Source: Kitagawia praeruptora | Lineage: Eukaryota > Streptophyta > Magnoliopsida > Apiales > Apiaceae | Assembly: GCA_037693485.1 (NCBI GenBank) | Contig: CM075346.1 | Span: forward strand, 59,205,001-59,269,000 | Direction of reading: 5' to 3' | Length of the DNA: 64,000 nt | In this document: piece by piece, positions 1-10,169 of the stretch | Layout of the letters: every line of letters begins with the position of its first letter | How positions within the stretch are numbered: the stretch's first letter is position 1 | Program-made: the position numbers and the translations under genes | The notes under the pieces: model-generated | Seen by the model: the letters and a program-made list of their open reading frames with translations, nothing else | Database searches by the model: none | Told to the model about the DNA's origin: nothing

Positions 1-2
1 TA

Positions 3-74
3 AAGGATTTAAGAGGCAAAAAAAAGGCTAACACTTCAGGACCCAAGGAAACTTGGGTACCAATATCAACTTGA
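3..74 (+). pseudogene. gag: Gag C-terminal tail of element A (partial)
   Basis: This open stretch runs from the window edge to a TGA at 72-74 and ends with Gly-Pro-Lys-x-x-Trp-Val-Pro. The same Gly-Pro-Lys-x-x-Trp-Val-Pro tail closes the gag of element C at 22981-23019, and a related Trp-Val-Leu tail closes those of D and E. It is therefore the last two dozen codons of a copia nucleocapsid protein. Nothing more can be said because the start is outside the window. Confidence 0.7.
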
Positions 75-94
75 TTTGGTTTTGATGTGTGCAG

Positions 95-3000
95 GGAGAC
101 AGAAAGAACCTCTGGTATCTGGATAGTGGCTGTTCCAGACATATGACTGGAGATTCTACCCTCATGGGATTCTAACGGATTTATCTATGTAGTTTAGTAG
201 TTTGTTTGCTTTAAAGATTTGCGTGTGATGAATTCTTGATATCCTTGTATGGTTGTGCTTATTCTTCTTGGATGCGTAGCTAACATCTAAGTTGTTTGTT
301 AATCTCTTGTGAAGCGAGAGTGGATCTTGAGATTTAGAACTTGCCATGCTAATATAGGATAAGTTGATGTATGTGTGACATCATGATTTGTAGCGTAAAT
401 AGAGATATATTATGCTGCCCTATGTGATCAATATGGATAACTTGTGCTTCAACCGTTATGTTTTCAAATCTTATAGAGATATAGGGTCTAAACATAATTG
501 GTGTCTACCCATCTTCTATCTCTTTTGTGGATGTATGAGTAGTTTGGTATTCGTATACTGAGAGGTAGCCTATACTTGTTTCGTGTTATCTGATCAGATA
601 TCAAAACCATCACATGCATTGATTAAAGGCATCAACTCTAAGCGAAGTATTTAATGAAGTTAGGATCCCATGTTTGTTCTCATATAAGTAATTCGATTTT
701 AATTCTCATTAGTTAAGTAATTCTTAGTTTTGTTAATTTGTTTCTTAGTTAATTATAGTTAATCAAAACCCAATCTTGTTATTTGTCTTAGTAGTGAATA
801 AAAACCATACATTGTTGCATAGGTGCTCCCTAAGTTCGAGGAGAGAGCTATCCCTAGCATTACCTTTGGAGACAACAACAAAGGATATACTAGAGGATAT
901 GGCTTGATTTCAAAAGGAAATGTTGTCATTGAGGATGTAGCACTAGTTGAAGGACTCAAGCATAATTTGTTTATTATCAGTCAACTATGTGATAAAGGTC
1001 AAAATGTGTGGTTTACTTCAGAAGCTTGTGTTGTTTTCAAGAAAAACGACAACAAGGTAGTGATGACAGGCAACCGGAAAGGGAATGTGTACATAGCTTA
1101 CTTCAATTCAACAAGTGCAGATACAGCTACATGCCTCTTCAGCAAGGCAAGTGTAGATGAAGGTTGGCTATGGCACAAAAAACTATCACACTTGAATTTC
1201 CAAGCAATGAATGAGTTGGTGAAAAAGGATATGGTTAGAGGTATTCCAAAATTGGATTTCTCTAACGATGGATTGTGTGATGCATGCCAAAAAGGGAAGC
1301 AAAAGAAGGCCTCTTTCAAATCCAAGTTAATGTCCTCCATTGATCATCCTCTACAGCTACTTCATATGGATCTATTTAGACTAGTCAATGTGATGTCAAT
1401 CTCTAAGAAGAGATACTGTCTAGTGATTGTGGATGACTTCTCTAAATACACGTGGACATTCTTTCTGCACTCCAAGGATGAGGCAGGAGAAATCATCATC
1501 AATCATATCAGAATTGTCAACAATAATCCCTCTTTCAAAGTAAGAAGGATGAGATGTGACAATGGGACTGAATTCAAGAACTCTATGATGAGAGAGTTTT
1601 GTGAAGATCAAGGAATTATCCAAGAATTCTCTGCACCTAGGACTCCTCAACAAAATGGTGTAGTGGAAAGGAAAAACAGGACTCTCATTGAAGCTGTAAG
1701 AACAATGCTTGAAGAATCAAAGTTACCAACATATTTCTGGGCTGAAGCTGTCAACACTGCCTGCTACACTCAGAATATTTCTTTGATTAATCAAGCAAGG
1801 ACTGACTCCATACCAACTATTCAAGGAAAAGAAGCCAACATTTAACTTATTACATGTCTTTGGCTGCAAATGTTTTGTCCTGAGAAATCAAGGTGAAAAC
1901 ATTGGAAAGTTTGACACCAAAGCAGATGAAGCTATCTTTGTTGGATATTGAATAGGGAAATCATATAGAATCTATAACCTAAGACTTAACATTGTTATGG
2001 AATCCATACATGTTGTCTTTGATGACAAGAAAATCCAAGGGTTAATAGATGAAGGTTTTCATGAAGATCTATCATTTGAAAATGATATGAATGGTGAAAG
2101 CAGTGAAGATGATGTAGAACCAACATCGACTGGTATAAGATTGCAGCATGCTCGGAGTGAAGGGCGTGAGACATCATTCGTTGATGCTGAGGAAGCTCCA
2201 TCCGTTGAAGACAATTCTGGATTACACATTGATAGTCACAGAGAATTATCCGTTGACAACTCTGTTAGCACTCCAACCTCGAGAACCACACACTCAGGGG
2301 GAGTTTCTCAGAGTCGTCACTCAACAACTAATCAGAATGATCAACACATGGAGAATGAAGCTACGTCATCAAGATCAAATCTGCCACCATCAAGAAAATG
2401 GACCAGAGATCACCCATTTGAACTCATAATTGGAGATTCAAATGCCAGAGTCCAAACTAGAAGGGCAACTCAAGAAGAATGTTGTACAGCATTTTTTTGT
2501 CTAAAGAAGAACCTAAGAGAGTTGAGGATGCCCTCCTAGATCCAGACTGGGTTTTAGCAATGCAAGAGGAGCTAAACCAGTTTGAGAGAAATGAAGTGTG
2601 GAAGCTTGTACCCAAGCCTAAAGGCAAGTCAGTGATTGATACTAAATGGGTATTCAAGAATAAGATGGATGAGAATGGCATAGTAACAAGGAACAAAGCA
2701 AGATTGGTTGCAAAAGGATATTGCCAAAAAGAAGGAATTGATTTTGATGAGACCTTTGCACCTGTAGCAAGGTCAGAAGCAATCAGAATTTTCCTAGCCT
2801 ATGCAGCCCATGCCAATTTCAAAGTCTATCAGATGGATGTCAAGAGTGCTTTTCTAAATGGCATTTTGGAAGAAGAGGTGTATGTGAGTCAACCTCCTGG
2901 TTTTGAAGATCCAGAGTTCCCAGAGTATGTCTATTTTCTTCTCAAAGCACTCTATTGCCTGAAGCAAGCACCAAGAGCCTGGTATGACACACTTTCATAG

Positions 3001-4035
3001 TTCCTTATAGAGATTCACTTCACTCGAGGTACTGTTGATAAAACTCTCTTTTATAGAAATGTCAATGGCTCTATGATACTTGTTCAAATTTATGTAGATG
3101 ATATACTTTTTGGGTCTACTGATGAGAAGCTTTGCAAAAGGTTTGCCAAACTTATGCAAAGTAAATATGAAATGAGCATGATGGGTGAACTAACCTATTT
3201 TCTTGGTTTATAAGTAAAGCAAGTTAGTGATGGAATCTTTATTAGCCAATCCAAGTATGTTAATGATCTTTTGAAGAGATTTAACCTGCTGGATTGTGCT
3301 TCTGCAAAAACAACCATGGCCACTGCCACTAAACTTGAGTTGAATACTAAGGAGAAGAAAGTGGACATCTCAAGTTATAGGGGCATGGTGGTCTCACTTT
3401 TATATTTAATAGCAAGCAGACCTGATATTATGTTTTCTACTTGTTTATGTGCTAGATTCCAAGCTGATCCCAGGGAATCTCATTTAATAGCTATTAAAAG
3501 GATTTTCAGATATCTCAAAGGAACACCAAACCTTGGCATTTGGTATCCTAGAGAATTTGGTTTTAATCTAACTGGCTATTCAGATGCAGATTATGCAGGT
3601 TGTAAAATTGACAGAAAAAGTACCACAGGCACTTGTCAATTCTTAGGGAACAAGCTAGTCTCATGGTTTAGCAAGAAGCAGAATTCAGTTTCCACTTCTA
3701 CTGCAAAAGCTGAGTATATTGCAGTTGGGAGTTGTTGTGCACAAATACTATGGATGAAGAATCAACTGCTTGACTGTGGATTAAGAGTTGACAGAATTCC
3801 AATCTTTTGTGACAACACTAGTGCAATTGCCATATCTAAGAATCCAGTTCAACATTCCAGGACCAAGCACATAGACATTAGATATCATTTCATCAGAGAA
3901 CATGTGATGGAAGGCATTGTGGAACTTCATTTTGTTCCAAGTGAGAAGCAACTTGCAGATATCTTTACCAAGCCACTTGATGAATCAACATTCACAAGGT
4001 TGGTAATTGAGCTAGGTATGCTGAATTTTTCCTAA
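95..4035 (+). pseudogene. pol: Pol polyprotein of element A (protease-integrase-RT-RNase H), broken
   Basis: Protease: the motif Asp-Ser-Gly-Cys-Ser-x-His-Met-Thr-Gly is at about 122-151. The frame is then split by insertion H and resumes near 823. Integrase: the zinc-binding region (Trp-His-Lys-Lys-Leu-Ser-His ... Cys-Asp-Ala-Cys) spans about 1168-1290, and the catalytic core (Asp-Asn-Gly-Thr-Glu-Phe, then Val-Val-Glu-Arg-Lys-Asn-Arg) spans about 1340-1690. RT: Tyr-Val-Asp-Asp is at 3091-3102. The C-terminal RNase H spans about 3560-4035. Lesions: a frameshift near 1835, a stop at 1951-1953, a frameshift near 2505, TAG at 2998-3000 and TAA at 3211-3213. The last two replace Gln codons kept in the paralogues. 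The frame starts just after the acceptor-like CAG at 92-94. Family assignment is certain; the gene cannot make a full protein. Confidence 0.93.
165..819. mobile_element. Insertion H inside the protease of element A (LTR-like, no ORF)
   Basis: The protease reading frame of A matches its paralogues up to about 163 and again from about 826. The ~655 bp between has no coding match. It is AT-rich, has no meaningful ORF, and can be bounded by TG...CA, as expected of a solo or fragmentary LTR. I do not see a clean target duplication, so the ends are uncertain by several bases and the class is a guess. It could also be another non-coding insertion. Confidence 0.5.
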
Positions 4036-4702
4036 TTTATTTAAGATATTTGCATGGTTGAATGAGCAGCCAGAAATTAGTTTGGATTTTTCTTCTACAA
4101 GAAAAGGTACGAAATTCTGTCTAAGTCAGAATTTACCCATCAATGGATGTGTCGAATATCCGTTGATGATTCAAATAATATCTGGATTTTTATTTATTCA
4201 TTGGATATTTAGTTTCCTTTGTGTGTATTATTTCAATAATACATATTAACGGGAAGCTCGTTCTCGAGAACTTACTCTTTTATCCACTATGTAATTTATT
4301 TGTTTTACTTTGGTCATGTCTGTGCTGTCAAATCATTTTTACCATTTCGTGACCGAATATTTGTCTTGATATGTGTGATTGCATGCTTATGTGCTATTTG
4401 TGCTAATTGAGTTACTAGAGATTATATTTTGATTCTTGAGTATTTCTATTATCATGATAAATAGGATTAATCATGACACTTTCTTGGGAATCTAAGAGAG
4501 AGCTTATATGTTTAGCCTAGCCTTGCATGCATCCATAACTGGTATCTATAGGTGTGTCCCTTCCTCATTTCGTATTCCAAATCCACCTATATACATATAC
4601 ATACATATAGCAGCCCATTACATCTACTATCATTTCTTCAAAACTCTACTCCAACTTATTTTCTCAAATCCTCATTTCTTCAAATCTCTCTTCACCTCCC
4701 TC
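4036..4702 (+). other. Spacer of element A between pol and the small ORF
   Basis: No credible coding sequence is present. Two copies of the A-family motif occur at 4138 (CATCAATGGATG) and 4157 (TATCCGTTGATGA). The sequence CTATATACATATACATACATATAG at about 4586-4610 is TATA-rich and lies about 100 bases before the small ORF, so it could be its promoter. The stretch just before the ATG is pyrimidine-rich. Confidence 0.5.
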
Positions 4703-5062
4703 ATGGATTTCTTCATGCATTTCTGATATGTAGACGAGATCCTCTTTGACTATCGGTCATCGTTTATGGTCGTCGATGGAGTTAGCTATCCTGCGGATGA
4801 GGTTTCGATTGATATTCTCAAGAAACTCACCTACGAGCAAGAGGTAGAGTGGAGTTTCTTACTGATGAACCCGGTCATCGAAGAGGAACTGGAAGCTGAG
4901 GCCAGAGCTAGAGAAGCTGAAGAAAGGGAGCAGGAGTGGCTCCGGGCGCTAGAGGAGCAGGAAAGAATCATTGGCTTTGTCGTCACAATGTCAAGGATCT
5001 TCTCTCGCAGAGCTGCTGCTGCCAAGAAAAAAATGAACCCAGACGATCTTCCTAGCTCTTAG
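4703..5062 (+). pseudogene. Small sense ORF between pol and accessory ORF of element A
   Basis: From the ATG at 4703 the frame encodes about 119 residues, with one in-frame TGA at 4724-4726 (eighth codon, possibly from CGA). An intact remainder of 98 codons starts at the ATG at 4766. The protein is acidic and Glu/Ala/Arg-rich, and the centre (about 4850-4980) looks like a charged helix. A segment Tyr-Glu-Gln-Glu-Val-Glu-Trp ... Glu-Glu-Glu-Leu-Glu resembles Trp-Glu-Arg-Gln-Leu-Glu ... Glu-Glu-Ile-Glu in the antisense ORF of element B. That similarity is tentative. A gene-like 3' region follows, with TATGTAAT near 5094 and AATGAAAAT near 5119. I do not recognise the protein. Additional small ORFs in plant LTR elements are a known class of unknown function. 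Confidence 0.5.
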
Positions 5063-5344
5063 ATTATTTTGGGCATCTGTTTTCATATCAGTTTATGTAA
5101 TAGCTTATCGATCTTTTAATGAAAATTTCCCAATTTCTTTTTTGAACTCATTATTTGTTTAATTTTTTGCATATGTGATAACATGAACTGAATGTGTATA
5201 TTCTGAAACTGCTGATTGCCCAATTGAAATAATTCTACATGACATTTAACATGTTCATGAATTAGCACTTTCTAGAAAAGAAATTACTCAGTGATTTAAT
5301 GAAGTCAAAGGAAAGATCACTTAATCAACAAACTGATCAATTGC
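5063..5344 (+). other. Spacer between the small ORF and accessory ORF of element A
   Basis: AT-rich, with no ORF. It contains the putative poly(A) region of the small ORF (AATGAAAAT near 5119). The true start of the accessory ORF is not visible: the homologous N-terminal domain present in C, D and E is missing here, so a deletion has probably removed it. Confidence 0.4.
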
Positions 5345-8300
5345 TTGCCTATCATTGAGGTAACAGTTTCTAACCATCTTTCTACTACTCAATCTCAAGG
5401 TTCTTTGCCATTGAGTGTTGCTATGGAGACTGAGTCTGAGAACCCACAGTCTTCTACCCAAGCAACCAAACATAAATCTAAATCCAAATCAAAGAAACCA
5501 ACCTCAAGTGCTTCCCAACAAGCACTTGTTGTAAAACCTACCATAACCTCTGAGGGGAGTGTTCAGGTGGTAGTGAGTGGTGAGGGACAGGGTGAACCTC
5601 AAAGAAACCCTAAGGATAAGGTTGGAGATGTAAGTGAGTCCCAGCCTAACCACATTACAGTCTCCCAAAAGGCTGATAATGCTGAAAAGGTTTTAAAAAC
5701 ATCCCTAACAGCATCCTCTCAACAGGGTGTTGTTATTGAAAAGAGTTCCCAACCAGGAACATTGAACAAGAGGGAAAGGGACACCACTAGCCAAAAATCA
5801 CTAACCAAAAACTTTGTCAGAAAGAAGAAACCTAAAGTTACTTTGGGTGCACAAGGGTCACACACTGTTCAATTTTACTTGATTGAACCTTCTCAAACTG
5901 AGTTTGATGTGGCTCCAACAAATGTGGAGTCACAGCCCAGTTCTCTATCTACAATCACACCATCTACTCAAACTTCACCATCTCTATCTCTGGATGTGGA
6001 CATCATTCCCACATCACAAGCAAATTCTCCCTATTTTCATCTGAGGGAGGAGCCCCACTCAGATCCTGCTGGTCATCATCTTTTAGATGATTTGTTGGAC
6101 CAACATCCATTTCTTCCTGGAACTATGTCTCAATTTGTGTCGCCTACTTTAAAATCATTCTGCATAGATTCCATCATAGTTTCCCTATAAACTGCTATTC
6201 TTTCTACTTCATCGATGGATATTTCTCATCCGTTGATAAGTGTTTGTTCACCGATGGATATGCTTAACAGCAATTATCCGTTGGTAGCTCCAACTACATG
6301 ATCAATGGATACATCAGCTTCATTGATCAATGCGTTCCCTGCATCAACAGTAGAAGTCACACTTGTAGTTCAAACACTTCTAGGATTGAGGGAAGGGAGT
6401 GGCATCTCTGAGAGTGAGAGGTTGTTTTGTGAGCAGGAAAAAGGAGAGAATGAGAGTGAAGGGCTGGAAATTTCTTCCTGCCAGGCAAAAGGAGAGTCTA
6501 AGAGTTCCACCTTAGTAGGTGAAGGTGAGGGTGTGAGAGGTGTGAGCCAGGGGGAGCCCCTGATGCAAAAAGAGAGAGAACATGAGAGAAAAGCAGGTAC
6601 AGAAGACATAAGGGTGGATGAAGCCATTGCTTGTGAGTTAATGGAGGTTGAGGATGCCCCTAGAACAAGTCTCTATTAACAGACATCCCAAAACGTCGTT
6701 GATAGACCAGTTCTTAGAGCTGAAACCTTTACTCACCCTGTCTTTGACCTAAACTCTCGGGTTGAACAGGGCAATGTGGAGGCTGAGCAACAGCTGAACT
6801 TGGTACAAAATTCAGAATTCATGCAAAGAGCTACAGATGCTCTTACCAAGCTGCCTCCAAATGCTACTGAAGTGAATCAGTCTGACTCTGAATTCACTGA
6901 TGAAGGTGAAGATGCAGAACCTTCATAGCAACCTGGAGATCTACCAGAATGGCTAGTCTCTAAAGATTATATCTCCAAGGATGCTTTCACTGAGCTAGTA
7001 GTGCAGTATGAGAAGACTGTAGCTACTCTACAAGATGCTGAACCCGCTCTAAAGCTTGTGCAAGAGAATTTTTTGGCTACTCTCAAATTGCACAAGTGTC
7101 TTCTCAACCAAAGGGTGATAGATAAAGATGACTTCAAGCTAGAAATTAAAAAGGCTCTGGAATCTCATAACAAGAACTTGGAGCTTCTTTTTCCTCCCCG
7201 AACGATGCAGCAGCTTAAACAAAAGCTGAAGAAAGATGCAGACACAAATAAGAAAGTTGATAATCTGTATGCAAAGGTTGAAAAGTTAGAGGTTCAAATG
7301 GGCACTATCCTTGAAAATCAAAAGCTCATTCTTGAAGCTCACAATAAACATAATGCTCTCCTTGTAAGTTTGTTGACTCTGCCTACTACTCAAGCCCTTG
7401 ATGCTAACAAAACGGGGGAGAAGTTTGGAGATACGAGGTCAACAAGTGAGGGGGAGAAACTTCATTCTACTCTACCTCCAATAGCTCCAGCAATTTCATC
7501 TAGTGAGGAAGAACCAGTCATTCAACCTGAAGACTCCATAGCCATGAGGCGGGCTGCTAATCCTTAGATTTCTCAAGTACAAATTCCTCCCATAACCACA
7601 TCAATCAGACAAGTACTAATTCCAGATTTTGTGCTTCCTAAATCTCTAGCCAGAGGGGAGCCATCTTACTTGTCTGAATTCAAGCTTGTGCTCAAGCCCA
7701 AGAAATCACCTGTAAAGAAGAATGGTAAAAACACCATGAGAGTGGAATTTCCAATGCCAAAACCAGATGAATTCAAGCTAATGAGCAAGCAACTTGCTGA
7801 ATTAAAATAGAAGGCTAAAGTTGATGTGGGACTCAAGGAAAATCTAGCTTTTATCTATAGAGAGGGAGTGGAAATTTGTGTTCCTGAAGGATATCCTAAT
7901 TTTGTTGCTGCTAAAGCTGAAGAAACTGCAAGGTTACTTCAAGCTGGTCAAATTGTAAGAAAATCTGCAGAATCCACTGAGAAGGAAGCTAGATTGGCTG
8001 ATGAGCTTGTAAGAGAGTTAGAGAAAGAGATGGAGCAAGAGCCTGAAGAAAAAGATGCCAAATTTAAAAAGAAGAAGAAGATGAACACAAAGTCTGCATG
8101 CAAGAAAAGAAAAAGCATGGTTAAAGTTCCTGCTAAGAGATCTTTGAGCCCAGAACCAGTAGTTCAAGTTGAATTAGTACCATCTCAACCTATAGAACCT
8201 CCTACACAAGATACTCATGCATTCAATCCCTTGGAACTGGTAAAAGAAGAACCTCTGGAATTTGACTTTGACATCAACAACTTGGTATTTCCAAAGATCA

Positions 8301-8536
8301 GGCTCTCACCTGAAAAGAGGAGAACCAGAAGAAGGAAACAACCATTAGCTAGACCAATTCAAATTGCTGAGGTTCCTCAAGTTGCAAAGGTTGCCACCAA
8401 GAAAAAAATTGAATTATACATTGCTGATATTGAAGAGTATTCGAGCATCAATTTCTTCTTGGATGATGTGGATAATATGAGTGCTGCAGATAGGACAACC
8501 AGGCTTCCAAAAAGATTAATTTTCACCTATAAATGA
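5345..8536 (+). pseudogene. Accessory (env-like position) ORF of element A, stop-ridden, N-terminus missing
   Basis: A single reading frame spans this region, interrupted only by stops (6188, 6677, 6926, 7565, 7808 and one near 6299) and ended at 8534-8536. Visible parts are a Ser/Thr/Gln/Pro-rich low-complexity N-terminal half, a predicted coiled coil at about 7230-7350 (Val-Asn/Asp-x-Leu-x-Ala-Lys-Val-Glu-Lys-Leu-Glu repeats, also found in B, C and E), a Lys-rich basic patch at about 8050-8120, and a conserved tail with a Glu-Lys-Arg-Arg-Thr-Arg-Arg-Arg-Lys basic run near 8310. The Lys/Arg-rich patches could be nuclear signals (inference). Such ORFs follow pol in Sireviruses; the function is unknown. 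I saw no obvious membrane helix, so I do not call it an envelope protein. Confidence 0.7.
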
Positions 8537-9186
8537 GGAAATAGTGTTTCCTGGCCCCTAGACCAAGTGCTAAATGAAGGATACAGCAAACTCTGGAGGA
8601 TTTGGTCTTTGATGAAGAAATAAGAAATTTGGAGGATTCACTCCAGAGGCAAGAAATATCATATTCAACAAGGCCAATGAGTTGAGGAATAGTTGGACTT
8701 CAAAGGGGGGTTTGCCTAAGACGCTGTATATTCCATATGAACCTGGTAGGAAGGTGCACTTTTATCCATACTCGATAATGGAATTCAGAGATAGAACACA
8801 ATTGTAGAAGATTCTTCATGATAGAAGATCAATTGGAGAAAGGTAGCAATGAGTACTTGCAATACTTAATGTCAATGCTAGATCCAAACCACTCAGAAGA
8901 AAAGATCATCTACAGATCTCTGGAAAATCAGCTTGAGGCAAACATAGAGAAAATCCGTGGTATGAGGACTGCAAGGGGAAGAAAGCATTGATATGCTCAA
9001 TCTAGAGGAGCATCCCTTGTGGAAGTATGATTCTCTTACTTGACTCAGTTCATTTCTTCAAAAATTTTGTAGCTTGTACACTTCATATGTTTTTACAGAA
9101 TATCATGATCTTTGCAAAGGTGTTTTGTTATCATCAAGGCCTTTAATTTATGGCTGCAATTCTATCAGTCATAAATTGGGGGAGAC
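8537..9186 (+). other. 3' untranslated region of element A with degenerate ORF tail
   Basis: Fragments of coding-like sequence continue in mixed frames to about 8990, suggesting that the accessory ORF once extended further. From 9000 to 9177 nothing codes. The segment ends with a polypurine tract. Confidence 0.5.
9178..9186 (+). other. Polypurine tract of element A
   Basis: GGGGGAGAC directly precedes the LTR start TGCTAGGAATT. The same GGGGGAGA(T/C)TG setting precedes the 3' LTRs of C and E. It is the plus-strand primer site for reverse transcription. Confidence 0.8.
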
Positions 9187-10169
9187 TGCTAGGAATTATG
9201 TTGTCCTTGATGATATACATCCATAAAACACCGTGAAAAACATATGTGTACAAGATTAAGTTTTGTATCTTATCAATGGATATCCAAGCCATGCACATCC
9301 GTTGATGAGGCAGCTTATCAACTGATAAGTTTGTAGCATACCTTGTCTTTAAGTTTGAGATTGTTTGTTAATACCATAGTTACTAGAATTCAAAAGTCAT
9401 GTTGACTATCAATAGATATGCAGAATAGGGTAGCTAATTTTATATAGGCTGTGCTATGTAATTCTGTATAAATGAAGTGGTGATCAACGGATGAAGTTTC
9501 TACGTCAACGAATATGGTATTCTCAACAAGCATCTGTCAACCTGTCGATCCATGTCTACATCAACGGATAAAATGCTTCAACCAATAATGTCTTAGGGTT
9601 AGAGGTTGATGGCGACTTGACATGTCTGACAGATCACATGGTTGGATAAACTTAAAAGAGGAATGGAAACTAGTATTGGAAACGAAGAAGAAAAAGAAAC
9701 ATTCCTTATTCTCACAAACAATCTAGCTGGTAAATCTAGTGCATATCCGTCCAAGACAACCAGACAAATTGTATCACATGGAGAAAAAGGAGTGGCAGCA
9801 ACCCTGCAGAATACTTTGACTTGTTATCTTGGAGTATTTATATGCTTCAAGTGTAGCATAGCTAAGTAAGAAGAGAAACACTGAGCTAAGAAGCAAAAAG
9901 CATTAGGTTCTCTTGTAATATTTTAGCTTTGTATTCGCAGCTGTGTACTCGTTTACACAGAGAAGTTTTCTTCAATCCAACCCTCAGGTGGAGTCGAGAA
10001 AAACCCCACCTGAAATTTTTAAGTGTGTTGTGTTCGTTTTATCTTCTTTACGTTTTAGTTTTGATTTTATCCATCTGCCTCCATTGAAGCTTAACTGTTG
10101 TCTTGTTTTAAAATCGAAAGAAATTTGTAAGATTGTATTCAACCCCCCCTCTACAATATAAAGTGTGCA
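9187..10169 (+). repeat. 3' LTR of element A
   Basis: It starts with TG after the polypurine tract and ends near a CA where B's pol sequence resumes. A TATA box (TATAAATG) lies at 9467-9474, and the CAACCCCCCC run near 10140 is the 3' feature shared with the C, D and E LTRs. It holds about six copies or near-copies of the A-family motif (9271, 9296, 9317, 9408, 9482, 9503, 9559). No second LTR is in the window, so age cannot be judged. Confidence 0.8.

Larger units (their letters stand above)
1..10169 (+). mobile_element. Element A: Ty1/copia (Sirevirus-like) retrotransposon, 5' part outside the window
   Basis: The visible order is gag tail, protease, integrase, reverse transcriptase, RNase H, small spacer ORF, long accessory ORF, polypurine tract and 3' LTR, all on the plus strand. 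A long ORF after RNase H is the hallmark of the Sirevirus (SIRE/Maximus) lineage of copia elements. The 3' LTR ends at about 10169, and the next bases are in mid-pol coding sequence of another copia element (B), so A is inserted in B and B's 5' half should lie left of this window. Both pol and the accessory ORF carry several stops and frameshifts, so A is dead. The right end is placed at a CA dinucleotide and could be off by a few bases. Confidence 0.85.

Noticed and set aside
4508..4702. Overlapping ORFs upstream of A's small gene
   Set aside because: TATA/AT-rich repeats give chance frames. Coding character starts only at 4703.
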